Shown: positions 38,600 to 49,968 of the stretch, one piece after another
Layout: every line of letters starts with the position of its first letter
Numbering within the stretch: position 1 is the stretch's first letter
DNA from: Nemania diffusa
Taxonomy: Eukaryota > Ascomycota > Sordariomycetes > Xylariales > Xylariaceae
Direction: 5' to 3'
Assembly: GCA_038501195.1 (NCBI GenBank)
Contig: JBBPUQ010000002.1
Span: forward strand, 4,387,501-4,451,500
Length of the DNA stretch: 64,000 nt
The notes under the pieces: model-generated
Told to the model about the DNA's origin: nothing
Seen by the model: the letters and a program-made list of their open reading frames with translations, nothing else
Databases searched by the model: none
Program-made: the position numbers and the translations under genes

Positions 38600-39675
38600 T
38601 TATTAAAATTAAATTAAATTAAACTTTAAAAATTAAATGATTTAAAATAAAATATTTATATATAAAAATAATTATTTAATAATTTATTTATTATTAATTA
38701 TAATTTATAAATTAAATTATATTTAATTTTTATATTAAATTTAAAACATTTAAATAATTAAATTAATAATTAAAATTTTTAAACTTTTTTTATAATATAT
38801 AATTATATTTTATTATAATAATAAAAATAAAATAAATATATTTAATATATAAATTTTAATTAATTTAATTATAATATAAATTATTTTAATTATAAAATTA
38901 ATATTTTATAAATATTATTATTATATTAAAACTTTTAATTATTTTTTTAATTTAAAATAAATATATTATATTTTTTATAAAATATATTTATTTATTTTAT
39001 AATATATAATTAAATATTAATTTTATATTTATATTTTGTTTTTTATATAAATATTTATTTATTTTTTTTAAATAATTAATATAGTTTTAAATAAAAGCTT
39101 TTTTTTAAAAAAATTTATATTTATTTAATAATAAACTAAATATTAATTTATAATAATTATTTATTTATAATATAAAACATTAAAATATAAATATATTAAA
39201 ATATATTTATATAATGTTTATATAAAATAATATTTTTTAATAAATAATTACTTTTAAAATATATTATTAAAAATAAAATTTATTTATTATATTTTATAAT
39301 ATTTTTAAAATTAGTTTTTTTAAAAAATATATTTATAATATTTTTATTTTAAATAAATATAATTTAATAATTTTATTAATTTATATTTATTTTTTAAATT
39401 TATTAATTAATATTTATATATTTATAATTATAATATTAAATAAATAATATATATTTAAAATTTTAATTAATTATTTATATTTATATATATTATTAATTTA
39501 TATTAAAAATATTTTAAAACTATTATATTTTTATAATAATTATAATAATATATTTGTTATATTTAATTTTTAATTAAAATTATTTAAATTTTTTTAAATT
39601 TAAATATTATTAATTTATTTTTATAAAATTTATTATATATAACAAAATTTATAAAAAAACTTATTAATATTAAAT
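38600..39675 (-). mobile_element. RIP-destroyed Copia fragment (copy D)
   Basis: It aligns by eye with about 21,400-22,520 of fossil A1. Examples are TAATAATAAAAATAAAAT near 38,815 against 21,603 and TATTAAAATATATTTATATAA near 39,195 against 22,435. It is in the same minus orientation and stops where the heptamer satellite begins. Confidence 0.5.
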
Positions 39676-39678
39676 ATA

Positions 39679-40385
39679 TTTATTATTTATTATTTATTAT
39701 TTATTATTTATTATTTATTATTTATTATTTATTATTTATTATTTATTATTTATTATTTATTATTTATTATTTATTATTTATTATTTATTATTTATTATTT
39801 ATTATTTATTATTTATTATTTATTATTTATTATTATTATTATTTATTATTATTATTTATTATTTATTATTATTATTATTTATTATTATTATTTTTATTAT
39901 TATTATATTTATTATTATTTATTATTTATTATTATTTATTTATTATTATTTATTTACTATATTTATTTATTATTATTATTTATTTTATTTTTTATTATTT
40001 TTTATTATTTATTATTATTTATTTATTATATTTATTTATTATTATTATATTTATTATTATTTATTAATTATTATTATTTATTTATTATTATTATTTTTAT
40101 TATTATTATATTTATTATTATTTATTATTTATTATTATTTATTTATTATTATTTATTTACTATATTTATTTATTATTATTATTTATTTTATTTTTTATTA
40201 TTTTTTATTATTTATTATTATTTATTTATTATATTTATTTATTATTATTATATTTATTATTATTTATTAATTATTATTATTTATTTATTATTATTATATT
40301 TATTATTATTTATTAATTATTATTATTTATTTATTATTATTATATTTATTATTATTTATTTATTATATTTATTTATTATTTATTA
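39679..40385. repeat. (TTATTAT)n satellite with internal ~200-bp duplication
   Basis: About 150 bp of near-perfect 7-bp units (39,679-39,830) is followed by ~550 bp of mixed TTA/TTAT/TTTATT units. Within the mixed part a ~200-bp block starting near 39,890 is repeated almost exactly from about 40,090, shown by the shared rare TTTACTATATTT and the TTTATTTTATTTTTTATT tract. Confidence 0.9.
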
Positions 40386-43300
40386 ATATTTAATATTATT
40401 TTAAAATTTTTTAATAAAATTTTAGTAAATTTATTTTTAAAAAAACAATAAAAATGTTTTATTAAAATTATTACTAAAGTAATTAATATATAATAATATA
40501 TATTTAATATTTATAAGTTTAATTTTACAAAATTTATAAATTAAACATAAAATACAGTTAAAATAATTTAAAAATAAAAAAATATATTATAATTTTAAAA
40601 CTTTATATTAAAAAGTTTTAATTATTAAACAAATATATTGCTATAAATTTTACACTCTAACTTTTGTTTTTATTAATAAAACATCTATTTATTTTGTAGT
40701 TTTTTTTGCTGTTTATTCTTTGTTTAAAATATTACTAAAACATTTACAATTAAAATTATATATACTAGTTGCAAATATATCCAATATATTTAAAACTTCT
40801 TGCAGTAGCAGCAGTTTATTTAAACTATTAAATTTTTAATTAAATAAACTACAAGCTTTTCTATCTATTATTTTTTTTTAATAGTTTAATTTAATTAAGT
40901 TTAATCTACTATAATTACTTATAATAAACAAAGCTACAACTGCTTCAAAATAGCTTATATAAGTTTTAATAAAATCAAATTTGCTAGTGTTTGTTTTATT
41001 ATATATTAGTTCAAACGTTAATATTAAAAGTAAATTATATATTAGCTTTATAATAATTTTATATTAGCAATTACATTTATATTTATAAGTTTAATCAATT
41101 ATATTTTTTTTAATTTATAGCTTATTTATATACTTTTGCTTAATTTAAGTTTTATTATTTATAACTGCTTTAGTTATAATCAAAACTGTTGTATTTGCTT
41201 TTTTATTCTTTAATTTATAACTAATTAGCTTTAAAACATTTAAAACTAGTTAAGTTTTTTAAGCTTTTTTTAAATTTTTATTTTTTTTGTTACAAGTATA
41301 AAATATTACACTAATATTAATTGTTAAACTATTATTAGCTTTAATTTTATAATATTTAATAATATCGCTTAAAATAAAAAATATATAAGCATTAACAAAT
41401 AAAACATTTATTAATACACTATTTCCTAAAGTAATTTGTTTAAAAAAGTTCATACTTACTTCTATATAATTTTTGTATACTTAGTTTACAATAGCAAAAA
41501 AAGCAAAAACTTAATTAATAAAGCTTATATAATTATTATATAAATTATATATATATGTATTAATTAAATCGAAACTATAAATACATTTGATTTTATTGAT
41601 ATAATTGATATAGTTAACACTACTGCAAATATATACTGCTATAATTAACTAAAATGTAAATAAAACTTTTTTAATTGTAAAATTTTGATTTAAAATAGTT
41701 TTACATATACTTTAATTTTTTGCAGTTTGTATATTTTATAAAGCTAACAAAAAAAACAATAATAAACTAAAATATTAAAATAGTACAAATAAAACAAAAA
41801 AAAAAACAGATAACAATATATTAAATAACAGTAAAAAATTAATTAATAAAAATAAAACAAATAAAAGTTGAACTAAAAGTATAATAATAAATAATAAAGC
41901 TTGCTAAAGTTGTTGCAACAAAAAAAGTAAAAATATAATAACTTCTATTAAAAACAAATATTAATTATATATACAGATTTTTTAGCATAAATTCTGCTTA
42001 TATACTATTAAATATAAATAGTTTGTTATAAAGCAGCGCTTATTATACATTGTATAAAGTAACAAATATAAACAATAAACAAAAAAAAACAGTAAATAAT
42101 AATAGCAAATAAATATAAAATATAGTAATTAAAAAAGCACAAAAACAATATAATTAAAACAAGTTTGATTAAATTAAAATAATACTATATTTTATAGTTT
42201 AAATTTAATTGTATAAAAAATCGGGTATACTTTATAATATTTATATATATAAAGCTTTATATTTTTTTAATTTATTTAATTTTATATTATTAAACTTTTT
42301 AGTTACTAAATATAATAATTTAACTATAAACAGTTTAAAGCTTTAATATATTATTTATTTTTTTATTGTTTATTTATTTTTTTTTTTGTTATTAATATAT
42401 TTATATTGCTTTTTTATAACATATATAACTTTAGCTCATACTTTAATCTCTTTTTTAATTTAATTAAACCAAACTTTTAACTTTTACAAACTTGCTATTT
42501 CTGCTATTTTTACTATAAATCTAGCAAAAATTCCTAAAAACTTTAACTTTTCTTTTTTTTTTATATTTTTTAGTTCTATATTAATTAACAAATGTTTATT
42601 TATGTTTAGTTTATTAAAATTAAAACTTATTAATATAAAACAAATATTTTTTGCTTTGTTTAAAATAATAGCAATTTATACAAGCGTTTTTAAAACTTAT
42701 ACTATTTATAACAATATACTGCTTTATTAAACTATTATAATTTTTTTGCTAATATATATAATATATTATTTCTGTTTTAGTTTTATTAAATATATACAGT
42801 ATAATAACAGTTGTATATTCAACTTAATTAATTTTTTACTTTATATTTTTTAGTTCTTTGTTTTTATAAATTATAACAAAATCAACTAAGTACTAAATAA
42901 TTTATAACAAATTATATTAGCTTAGTATAATATAATATATATTAAAAAATTATACTTTAAATTTATTTAAAATATAATAAACTTTGTTGTAAAAAAACTA
43001 AAAAAGCGCTTTAATAATTTAAATAGTTTTAATTATAAAAATATCGCAGTTTTTAAAATAGTTAAAAATAACTAGCAAATATTACTAGTTATATTAAATA
43101 ATATCAATTAAAAAAAAAAGTATAATAATAACTAAAACAAAAAATTAACAATATATAAATAATAAAAAAAAAATAAGTAGAACAAAGCGCAACAAAAACA
43201 TACAAAAAAAAATTTTTACAAAATACAAAAAAGTCGAAAAATATAAAAAGCAAAAACAAATAGCTTAAGTACTAACAAGTTAATAAATAAAAAACTGTAT

Positions 43301-43789
43301 TAATTAACTAATGTTTAAATTAATTGTATATTTTAATGTTGCTTTATATATTTTTATATTTTTATAAACTTTAATAATATTATATTATTAATTATATATT
43401 TAATTAAGTTTGATTTTAATAAACTATTTATATATTTTATACAATATAATTAAAATTATTGCAATTTTATATAATAAAAAAAAAACAATATATTAAAAAT
43501 TAAAAAATAAAATATACTACTTAATAGTACTATTTCTGCTTTAATTAATTATATTTTAATTTTTTAAATATTTTGCTATATAATATATTAACAAAACAAT
43601 CGAAATATTATATAATAATATTACTACAATTACAATATAAATAATATATTTATATAAATTTATATTTTTGTTAATAATATAAATTTATTTTTAAAAGTTT
43701 TAATTAAAAAATATATTAACTAAATTTTTTAGTTTTAATAAAAATATATATACTGTTTAATTAAATTATACTTATACTATTTAAAATAT
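40386..43789. other. Partly converted repeat, unidentified (RIP fossil)
   Basis: This is A+T-rich but retains noticeably more C and G than 1-27 kb, similar to the Gypsy fossil. The most protein-like stretch is on the minus strand at 41,259-41,453: 64 codons beginning MNFFKQITLGNSV and containing DIIKYYKIKANNSL. I do not recognise a family. The best interpretation is another RIP-damaged element, probably read on the minus strand, with no functional gene left. Confidence 0.5.
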
Positions 43790-44330
43790 TTTTAAGTTTT
43801 TAAAACTATTAATAATTAAAAGTAATACTTTTAAAAATATTAAAATAATACTTATTAATATAATATATTATAGCTATTACAAAATATATTTATTAGTAAA
43901 TTAAAATAAACTTATATAATATAAAAAAGTTTTAAATTTTTTAAAAAGTTAACTATTAAAATTAATACTGCTAAAAATATAAAAACAATATTTATTAATA
44001 TAAAATATTGTTGCTACTACTTAATATATTTATTAATAAATTAAAATATATTTATATAATATAAAGTTAATTAAAATAGCTAAAAATATTTACAGTTAAA
44101 ATTAATACTGTTAAAAATATAAAAACAATATTTATTAACATAAAATATAATTGTAGTTAACAAATATATTTATTAACAAATTAAAAACTGCTTATATAAT
44201 TTAAAACAAGCTAAAATATTTAAAAACATTTATAATTATTTTTAATATTATTAAAAATATAAAAATAAAATTTATTTATATAAAATTATATAATAATTAC
44301 AACAATTATAACAAATAAAATAAAATTAAT
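43790..44330. repeat. ~140-bp tandem repeat, four degenerate copies
   Basis: A landmark (ACTGCTAAAAATATAAAAAC or variant) recurs near 43,827, 43,966, 44,107 and 44,247, giving a period of 139-141 bp. Each unit also carries AATATATTTATTA(A/G)(T/C)AAATTAAAA. The outer copies are more degenerate. The array sits directly at the edge of the gene-bearing DNA. Confidence 0.85.
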
Positions 44331-45076
44331 AAAAAAATAAAATATATAAACTATATAAAACTAGCGCACTTATAAATTATATATAATAAATTTAATTTAA
44401 AAAAACTACATTTAATTTATATAGCTATTTTAAAATATAATTAAATCAACTATATATATATTAATTTATATAAAAGTTTAAATAAATTATTGCTAAATTA
44501 AAAAAATAATTGTAAAAAGTTAAGTTGCAAGTTTGATTTAGAAAAAAAGGTAAAAAAAAAAAGTGGGCCCAGTAGTGTCGGCGTAGTTACCTAAATTGAA
44601 TTATGAGACAGTAAGCCCTGTGGGCGACCGTACATTGTGCCGTGCTACCACGCCGCTACCAACCCCTTCGCCCAGTCGGATAGTGCTGGCTCGCTCGCCC
44701 GCCTGGAAGCGCCGCCACTTCTGCTCACTGTGGTCTACTGCGTACTGCGCATGGTTCTACGGTTCTGTGGTTCTGCGTTTCTGTGGTTCTGTGGCTCTGT
44801 GGTTGCTGCTGGCCCGTCGTCCGCGTGCTCTCTCCACCACCCCCCTCCATCTCCTGTAGCGCCCTGTCTGTCGGTTCAGTCGAGGCGACTTCGACATGGG
44901 TCTGGTTGCATGCTGCTTGTGAGGTCCTGCCTGCTGACAGCAAATGATGTCCTCTTTCATGCTCCGTATCCGTCGTCGCCCTGTCTGGTTGTTGCGCCCA
45001 TTCTTCACTTACCCCTCCAGTTACATGTGACTGGTATTTTTTGACGATCCATATCTGATGCCAAAGGATTCACGCT
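44331..45076. other. Compartment boundary and region upstream of ankyrin gene
   Basis: Composition switches from nearly all A+T to about half G+C within ~50 bp around 44,550 (AAAAAAGTGGGCCCAGTAGTG). From there to the ankyrin gene I see no supported gene. Several overlapping frames on both strands are open by chance. A short imperfect TTCTGTGG-type repeat occurs at 44,757-44,805. The promoter of the ankyrin gene should lie at the right end. Confidence 0.7.
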
Positions 45077-45988
45077 ATGGAAGAAGCTGCCGCCCTCGGC
45101 AATCTTGACGCCGTGGAGAGCCTACTGCCAAGCCTGTTGCGAAGCCACGACCCTACAGTTCCCCTTCACGAGAGAGCCGCTCCAGGGGCGAGCACCATCC
45201 TCGACCGGTCAATCCGTACCGCCGCCGCCCACGGCCGGTCCGACATCACTCGTTTCTTTATTTCTCAAGGCGCCGTTATTGATGATGCCCTCGTCTGTGC
45301 TGTCATCAACTCCGGGTCTATCGAGCAATGCGAGATCCTCCTGCGGCACGGCTGGGACGTCAATCGCAGCTACATTAGCGCTTCCGGGGATTGGCACTTC
45401 TGGACTCCCTTGCGGTAAGCCCTGGTTGTCATGACTGCAATTGTTCATAGCTCACATCCCTCCAGCGCAGCCCTCGGGAATCCGCCGCTCTGTCGGTGGT
45501 TATTAGAGCATGGTGCAGACCCAAACCTATCCGAATACGGGTTCACACCTATTATGGTTGCTGTTCGGTTGCACTCGCCAGAGGTCGTCCAGCTTCTTAT
45601 CCAGTATGGTGCTGACCCGAAGACTCCGATGTTGCTACACTCTACCGCTAGCGCTGCGAGCAAAGCGATAAATGAGGCGTACCCCCAGCGTGCCGATTCA
45701 GATAGAATAGGAGTAATGAAGGTATTACTTGAGCACGGCGCCTACGTGAACGAGATGGAGCCGGATCCGAAATCCCGGCCGCGCGATGATGCGAGACGAA
45801 GACGGACGGTCGACACAGGTACACCACTTCACTATGCGGTAGCCGCAGGTAACCCTGTCACGGTGAGCTTCCTGCTGGCGCATGGCGCCAATCCAAAACT
45901 TCCTAGCTGGTCAGGACACACGCCCCTCCAGGCTGCAGAACTGCTGGAACTTAGGTACATTACCCAGATTCTAAGAATGTGTGGGTAG
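45077..45988 (+). CDS. Ankyrin-repeat protein (286 aa, two exons)
   Basis: Exons 45,077-45,414 and 45,466-45,988 are joined across a 51-nt intron (GTAAGC...CCAG). The splice restores TPLRAALGNPPLCRWLLEHG, a canonical ankyrin consensus. Further repeat motifs are GHA/GAD type: LLEHGADPNLSEYGFTPIMV, LLIQYGADPKTP, VLLEHGAYVNE, and TPLHYAVAAGNPVTVSFLL followed by HGANPKLPSWSGHTPLQAA. I count about five to six repeats filling almost the whole chain; no catalytic or membrane domain is seen. Ankyrin stacks bind proteins; the partner cannot be inferred. The ATG context CGCTATGG is acceptable. It is the first gene beside the RIP block and looks intact. Small solo ankyrin proteins are numerous and often lineage-specific in filamentous ascomycetes. 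Confidence 0.87.
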
Positions 45989-48519
45989 AGTAATGATGGT
46001 ATCGACACTAGATGGACTGGGACGTGTCGTTATGCCGCAATTTTCTATGTATTACTACGGTCGGCGTTTTCTGTCGGAGTTACTGGTCAAGAACGAATTA
46101 CTCGGCGTGGTCTTAGTTTTAATACGTTACTCCATTCTGTGTCCGTAAGTGCGCTTACGGCGTTCCAATTCCATGAGAAGATTAAATCTAAAACAGCCTT
46201 CTATGCATCAGGTTCAGCTATATCCCTCTCGATATTCGAATATTGTGAAGATAGAAAGAAGCGTGGCAGAGACAGGTCCAAGGTACCAGCCATGCCTTGT
46301 ATTGGGTATATGGAGACCTGGGAGTATACGTGCTCTGGGTAGAAAGCTGTTTAATTTAAGCTTTCGTGTGAAACCGACCCCATGGAAGCGTATTGGACCA
46401 CGGGACGGCGGGAGCTAGTAGGGAAGTCCCTGTCCCAGCGCCATGGAGACAGTGGCTAAGTTCCGCTACAAACAAGCATCAAAACCTGCAAGTAACATTA
46501 CTTGTCGTCTTTGGGGAATATTTGAACTACTTCGTTTATAAGCAAACGTCGCGGTCTCAATTTAGCCAGACACAGTGTATCAAACTACTCAACAAAGCCG
46601 TGTATAGTCTATATAGAACCTAAGCTTTCGTAGCCTAATAGCAAACATAATAGGATTCTCTTAACCATTCGCCGTTCTTAATATCGACCAAAGAATTAGA
46701 TTCATACACACCGTGCCTTGCATTTAGTTTACCTACATATCAATATATATCATTTGAATGAAAATGTTTCAACAATATATCTCTCGACTCAACCAGAAAC
46801 AAAAATCACATGTTAAAATCAGGCACAACCAAGTATGCTAATGATTCAGCGTAGATATTAAAGCTGTCGTTAGGAATACAGATAGGAATTAGACTTATCT
46901 TAGTAGGTTGCTATGACTCCATGTATAAGCTATCGGTATTGAAATAATAGACGGTCGAGCATCAACGGCGATGACCAGCTAATAATGAAACAGATGTTGC
47001 AATGACTACTTGGACATGCGCTACATTGTTAGTAGAAGCAATCCTTTATTGTTATACGGAATGAGATACTAAGATAAGAAGAGCAAAGACTAATGACATA
47101 CTAACGTAAATTTTGTTTAACGCAGTTTACCTACTATTATGAACTACCATCGAGAGTCGCTATGGTATATTACTGCCACTTATATACTATAAACAGACTA
47201 TGCCCTCTACCAGCATAGCGGTAGATCTTACATGGGGCCTTTCGGAAAATTCACGGTTTATAGAAAAGCTACGTTTTGATATTGAATTGAATAGAGTTTG
47301 ATATTCATTTTCCCTGGCTTAACTATCTTACACTAACCAATATTACTCCGATGAGCACTTGTTTATCATGTGAGGATTCATTTAAGCCTTCCTAAATTTA
47401 AGTGCTCTACAGCAACTAGGCTCAGCCGGAACGGATCTCTTATCGAAGTAACCTAGTCGTGTCTAAAGGAGAATTGCTTCTCGAAATAGTAAGCAATACC
47501 ATAAACTTTCTAATCCTTGAGGGTGATTACGTAATAACAACGGCGATATGTGCGCGTATAATGACTCATTATTTTTGAGCTTAGAATTGTCTTCGCATTT
47601 ACACTATTCTTGTATAAGATTAAGGGTTTCTTGTTTCCTTATCGTGTGGGTAGGGCCTGTGGCCTATTTTTGACTTAAATTTCTCAAACATAGATTCTCT
47701 TTTCTAGTTACTTTTCGTTTCTAGTTACCCTCGCCTCCGGTTGCCTTTGGAGTCCTCGTATCATGCGTTATATTCTTAACGACATCGGGAGACTTCATTC
47801 TATAGTTAACAGCTTATGTTTAGCCTTGTCTCAAGCGTGTGTGACAATAAGCGTCAAGCTAGCGTCCCTTGATCGGCAAAATTTTCTCTCTTATATGTAC
47901 TTAGCATGATAGAAGATTGTAGAACAACCTAAGGAATAACAGGCGCTGGTTTTAGCGCTACGTAGTGTAACAGTAATGCGCCTCTCTGTTCACCCAACCT
48001 TTCTAGGACGATCAGATATACGAAAGAACTTATGAATACCGAAAGAGTAGCTGGTATGAACACTTTTGCCGAAAAAACTGACCTGTTAAGTAAATGATGT
48101 TGCAAGGTTTTTGTGATTTATGTCTATATCATGAGCTAGACTTGAGGATCCTATCTCGCTACACCTAAAGTATATGAGAAGGAATCTATCTTATTGCGTA
48201 GCCCTACGCTCTATTTTAATTTAGTAATGAAGCACACTCAAACCTCGAAAATTATTATGTCGTATTAATAAGTATACTACATCGTATTTTATAATAAATT
48301 AGTATTGCCTACGTAGTATGAGATCTTTTCTAGTCCTAAGCACGGTAGACTACTGCGTACTGTAAGAATTTCATTACTAGGGTGACCTGTACAAATCCCG
48401 AAAAGGCAAGTTAAGAGAAAGCTAGCCAATCACAGCTTAGCAGCTAACGGCCATGCCTATAATCTAGGGCTGCATTTTAACTTTGAAGCTATATTTAATT
48501 TAAATAATATTCACAAACC
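45989..48519. other. 2.5-kb intergenic stretch, no supported gene
   Basis: Moderately A+T-rich unique-looking DNA. Open stretches of 67-89 codons at 46,139-46,623 show no family features and overlap in different frames, so I treat them as chance. No tRNA, tandem repeat or mobile element is recognisable. Confidence 0.6.
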
Positions 48520-49968
48520 TTGCCGCGTTTCAAGAGGCGGACGTCATTGGCATATCGAGAGCCTGTAAGTGGAATGTCATGGTAAAATTGCTGAGTTGCC
48601 CCGCCGCATAAGAAGCCTTCGAAATTGCGACATCTAGTCACCCAGGCCCCGTTCTCGTTTATCTACCCAAAGATGTTACCGCTAGCGTCTTGAGAAGGAC
48701 GATTCCTACAACATCCACCTTCTCTCATGGAGGCCACACAAAAGCAACTTCGGGCTTCTTGTCTCGCGTTGCGGACCTCATTAATAATGCAAAACGACCC
48801 GTAATATACGCCGGCATGGTATCATCACTTCGGACAACGGACCCCAGCTTCTCAAGGAGCTTACTGACAAGGCATCGATCCCTGTCACCACCACCTTGCA
48901 CGGTCTCGGTGCTTTCGCTGAGCTAGACGAGAAGTCCCTGTATATGATCGGCATGGACGGCTCTGTATTCGCTAATATGGCTATACAAGAGGCTGATCTT
49001 ATCATCGCTTTGGGTGGCCGGCTTGATGACCGTGTCACACTCAACGTTGCTAAATTTGCTCCTGCTGCAAAGGCGGCTGCAGCAGAAGGCCGTGGTGGCA
49101 TGTTCACTTCGAAATTATGCCAAAGAATATCAACAAGGTTTTTCAGGCAACCAAAGCCATCAAGGGTAATGTGGGAAAGAACCTAACACAGCTTCTCCCA
49201 TACGTTAACATAACTACTATAGAAGCTCGCAAGGAATGGTTTGACAAGATCAAGTCTTGGAAAGAGAAATGGCCTATCAGCGATTTCGAACACACGGAGA
49301 GACCAGGGATGATCAAGCCTCGGGTTCTTATTGAACAGCTCAGCAGCCTTACCGTGGAACGGAAACACAAGACGATTATCACGACTGGAGTAGGGCAGCA
49401 TCAGATGTGGACAGCACAACACTTCAGATGACGCCACCCCCGAAAAATGATTACTTCAGGTGGGCTGGGTACCATGGGATATGGTCTACCTGCTGTAATC
49501 GGTGATAAAGTTGCTCGGCCCGATGCTCTAGTTATCGAGATCGATGGTGATGGCTCTTTCAATATGACCCTCACTAAGCTTTCCACCGCTGCCCAGTTCA
49601 ACATTGGCGTCAAAGTCATCGTTCTAAACAACGAGGAGCAGGGTATGGTCACCCAATGGCAGAATATCTTCTACGAGGATCGCTATGTGCATGCCCACCA
49701 GAAGAATCCCGATTTCATGAAGCTTGCTGATGCTATGGGTGTCCAACATCGGAGACTTATCAAGCCCGAGGACACCCAGGAATGTATAAAGTGGCTCATC
49801 GACCCGGATGGTCCTGCTCTCCTTGAAGTCACGATAGATAAAAAGGTTCCAGTTCTACCTATGGTTCCTACCGGTGCGAGCTTACATGAGTTCCTCGTTT
49901 GGGACGGTGAGAAGGATAAAAAGCGCCGGCAATTGATGCGGTCACGAACAGAGTGCCTTCACGGCTAA
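48520..49968 (+). pseudogene. ilv2: Acetolactate synthase (ILV2) pseudogene, 5'-truncated and frameshifted
   Basis: The three-frame translation follows the catalytic subunit of acetohydroxyacid synthase, the thiamine-diphosphate enzyme of branched-chain amino-acid synthesis in mitochondria. It begins at AFQEADVIGISRAC, so roughly the first 200 residues (transit peptide and N-terminal cofactor half) are absent. Recognisable blocks are GPVLVYLPKDVTA, VTTTLHGLGAF, FANMAIQEADLIIALGGRL, MPKNINKVFQATKAI, GVGQHQMWTAQHFR, ITSGGLGTMGYGLPAVIG and EIDGDGSFNMT (cofactor motif). Lesions: frameshifts near 48,586 and 48,612 (the second restores frame after a TAA), near 48,818 and near 49,103, and a Trp codon changed to TGA at 49,429-49,431. 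The C-terminal 174 codons (49,447-49,968) remain open and well conserved. This must be a decayed duplicate, since a functional ILV2 is presumably elsewhere. Several indels in one gene while its neighbours are clean argue against simple sequencing error. Confidence 0.92.

Noticed and set aside
39679..40385. CRISPR-like array
   Set aside because: It is a simple heptamer satellite with no unique spacers, in a eukaryotic context.
1..44550. A+T block as mitochondrial DNA, plasmid or bacterial endosymbiont sequence
   Set aside because: No mitochondrial genes or tRNAs are seen, and large parts align to converted copies of a nuclear Copia with target duplications.
1..44550. A+T block as a centromere
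   Set aside because: RIP-rich retroelement DNA fits a centromere or subtelomere, but nothing in the sequence distinguishes these from any other RIP block; no telomeric repeats are seen.
44596..45044. Overlapping open frames (87 and 135 codons on plus, 72 and 83 on minus) upstream of the ankyrin gene
   Set aside because: They occupy several frames on both strands with biased Cys/Ser/Arg/Leu composition and no recognisable domain, and depend on a short TTCTGTGG-type repeat.
46139..46623. Three plus-strand open frames after the ankyrin gene
   Set aside because: Short, overlapping, different frames, no conserved motifs and no splice-consistent continuation.
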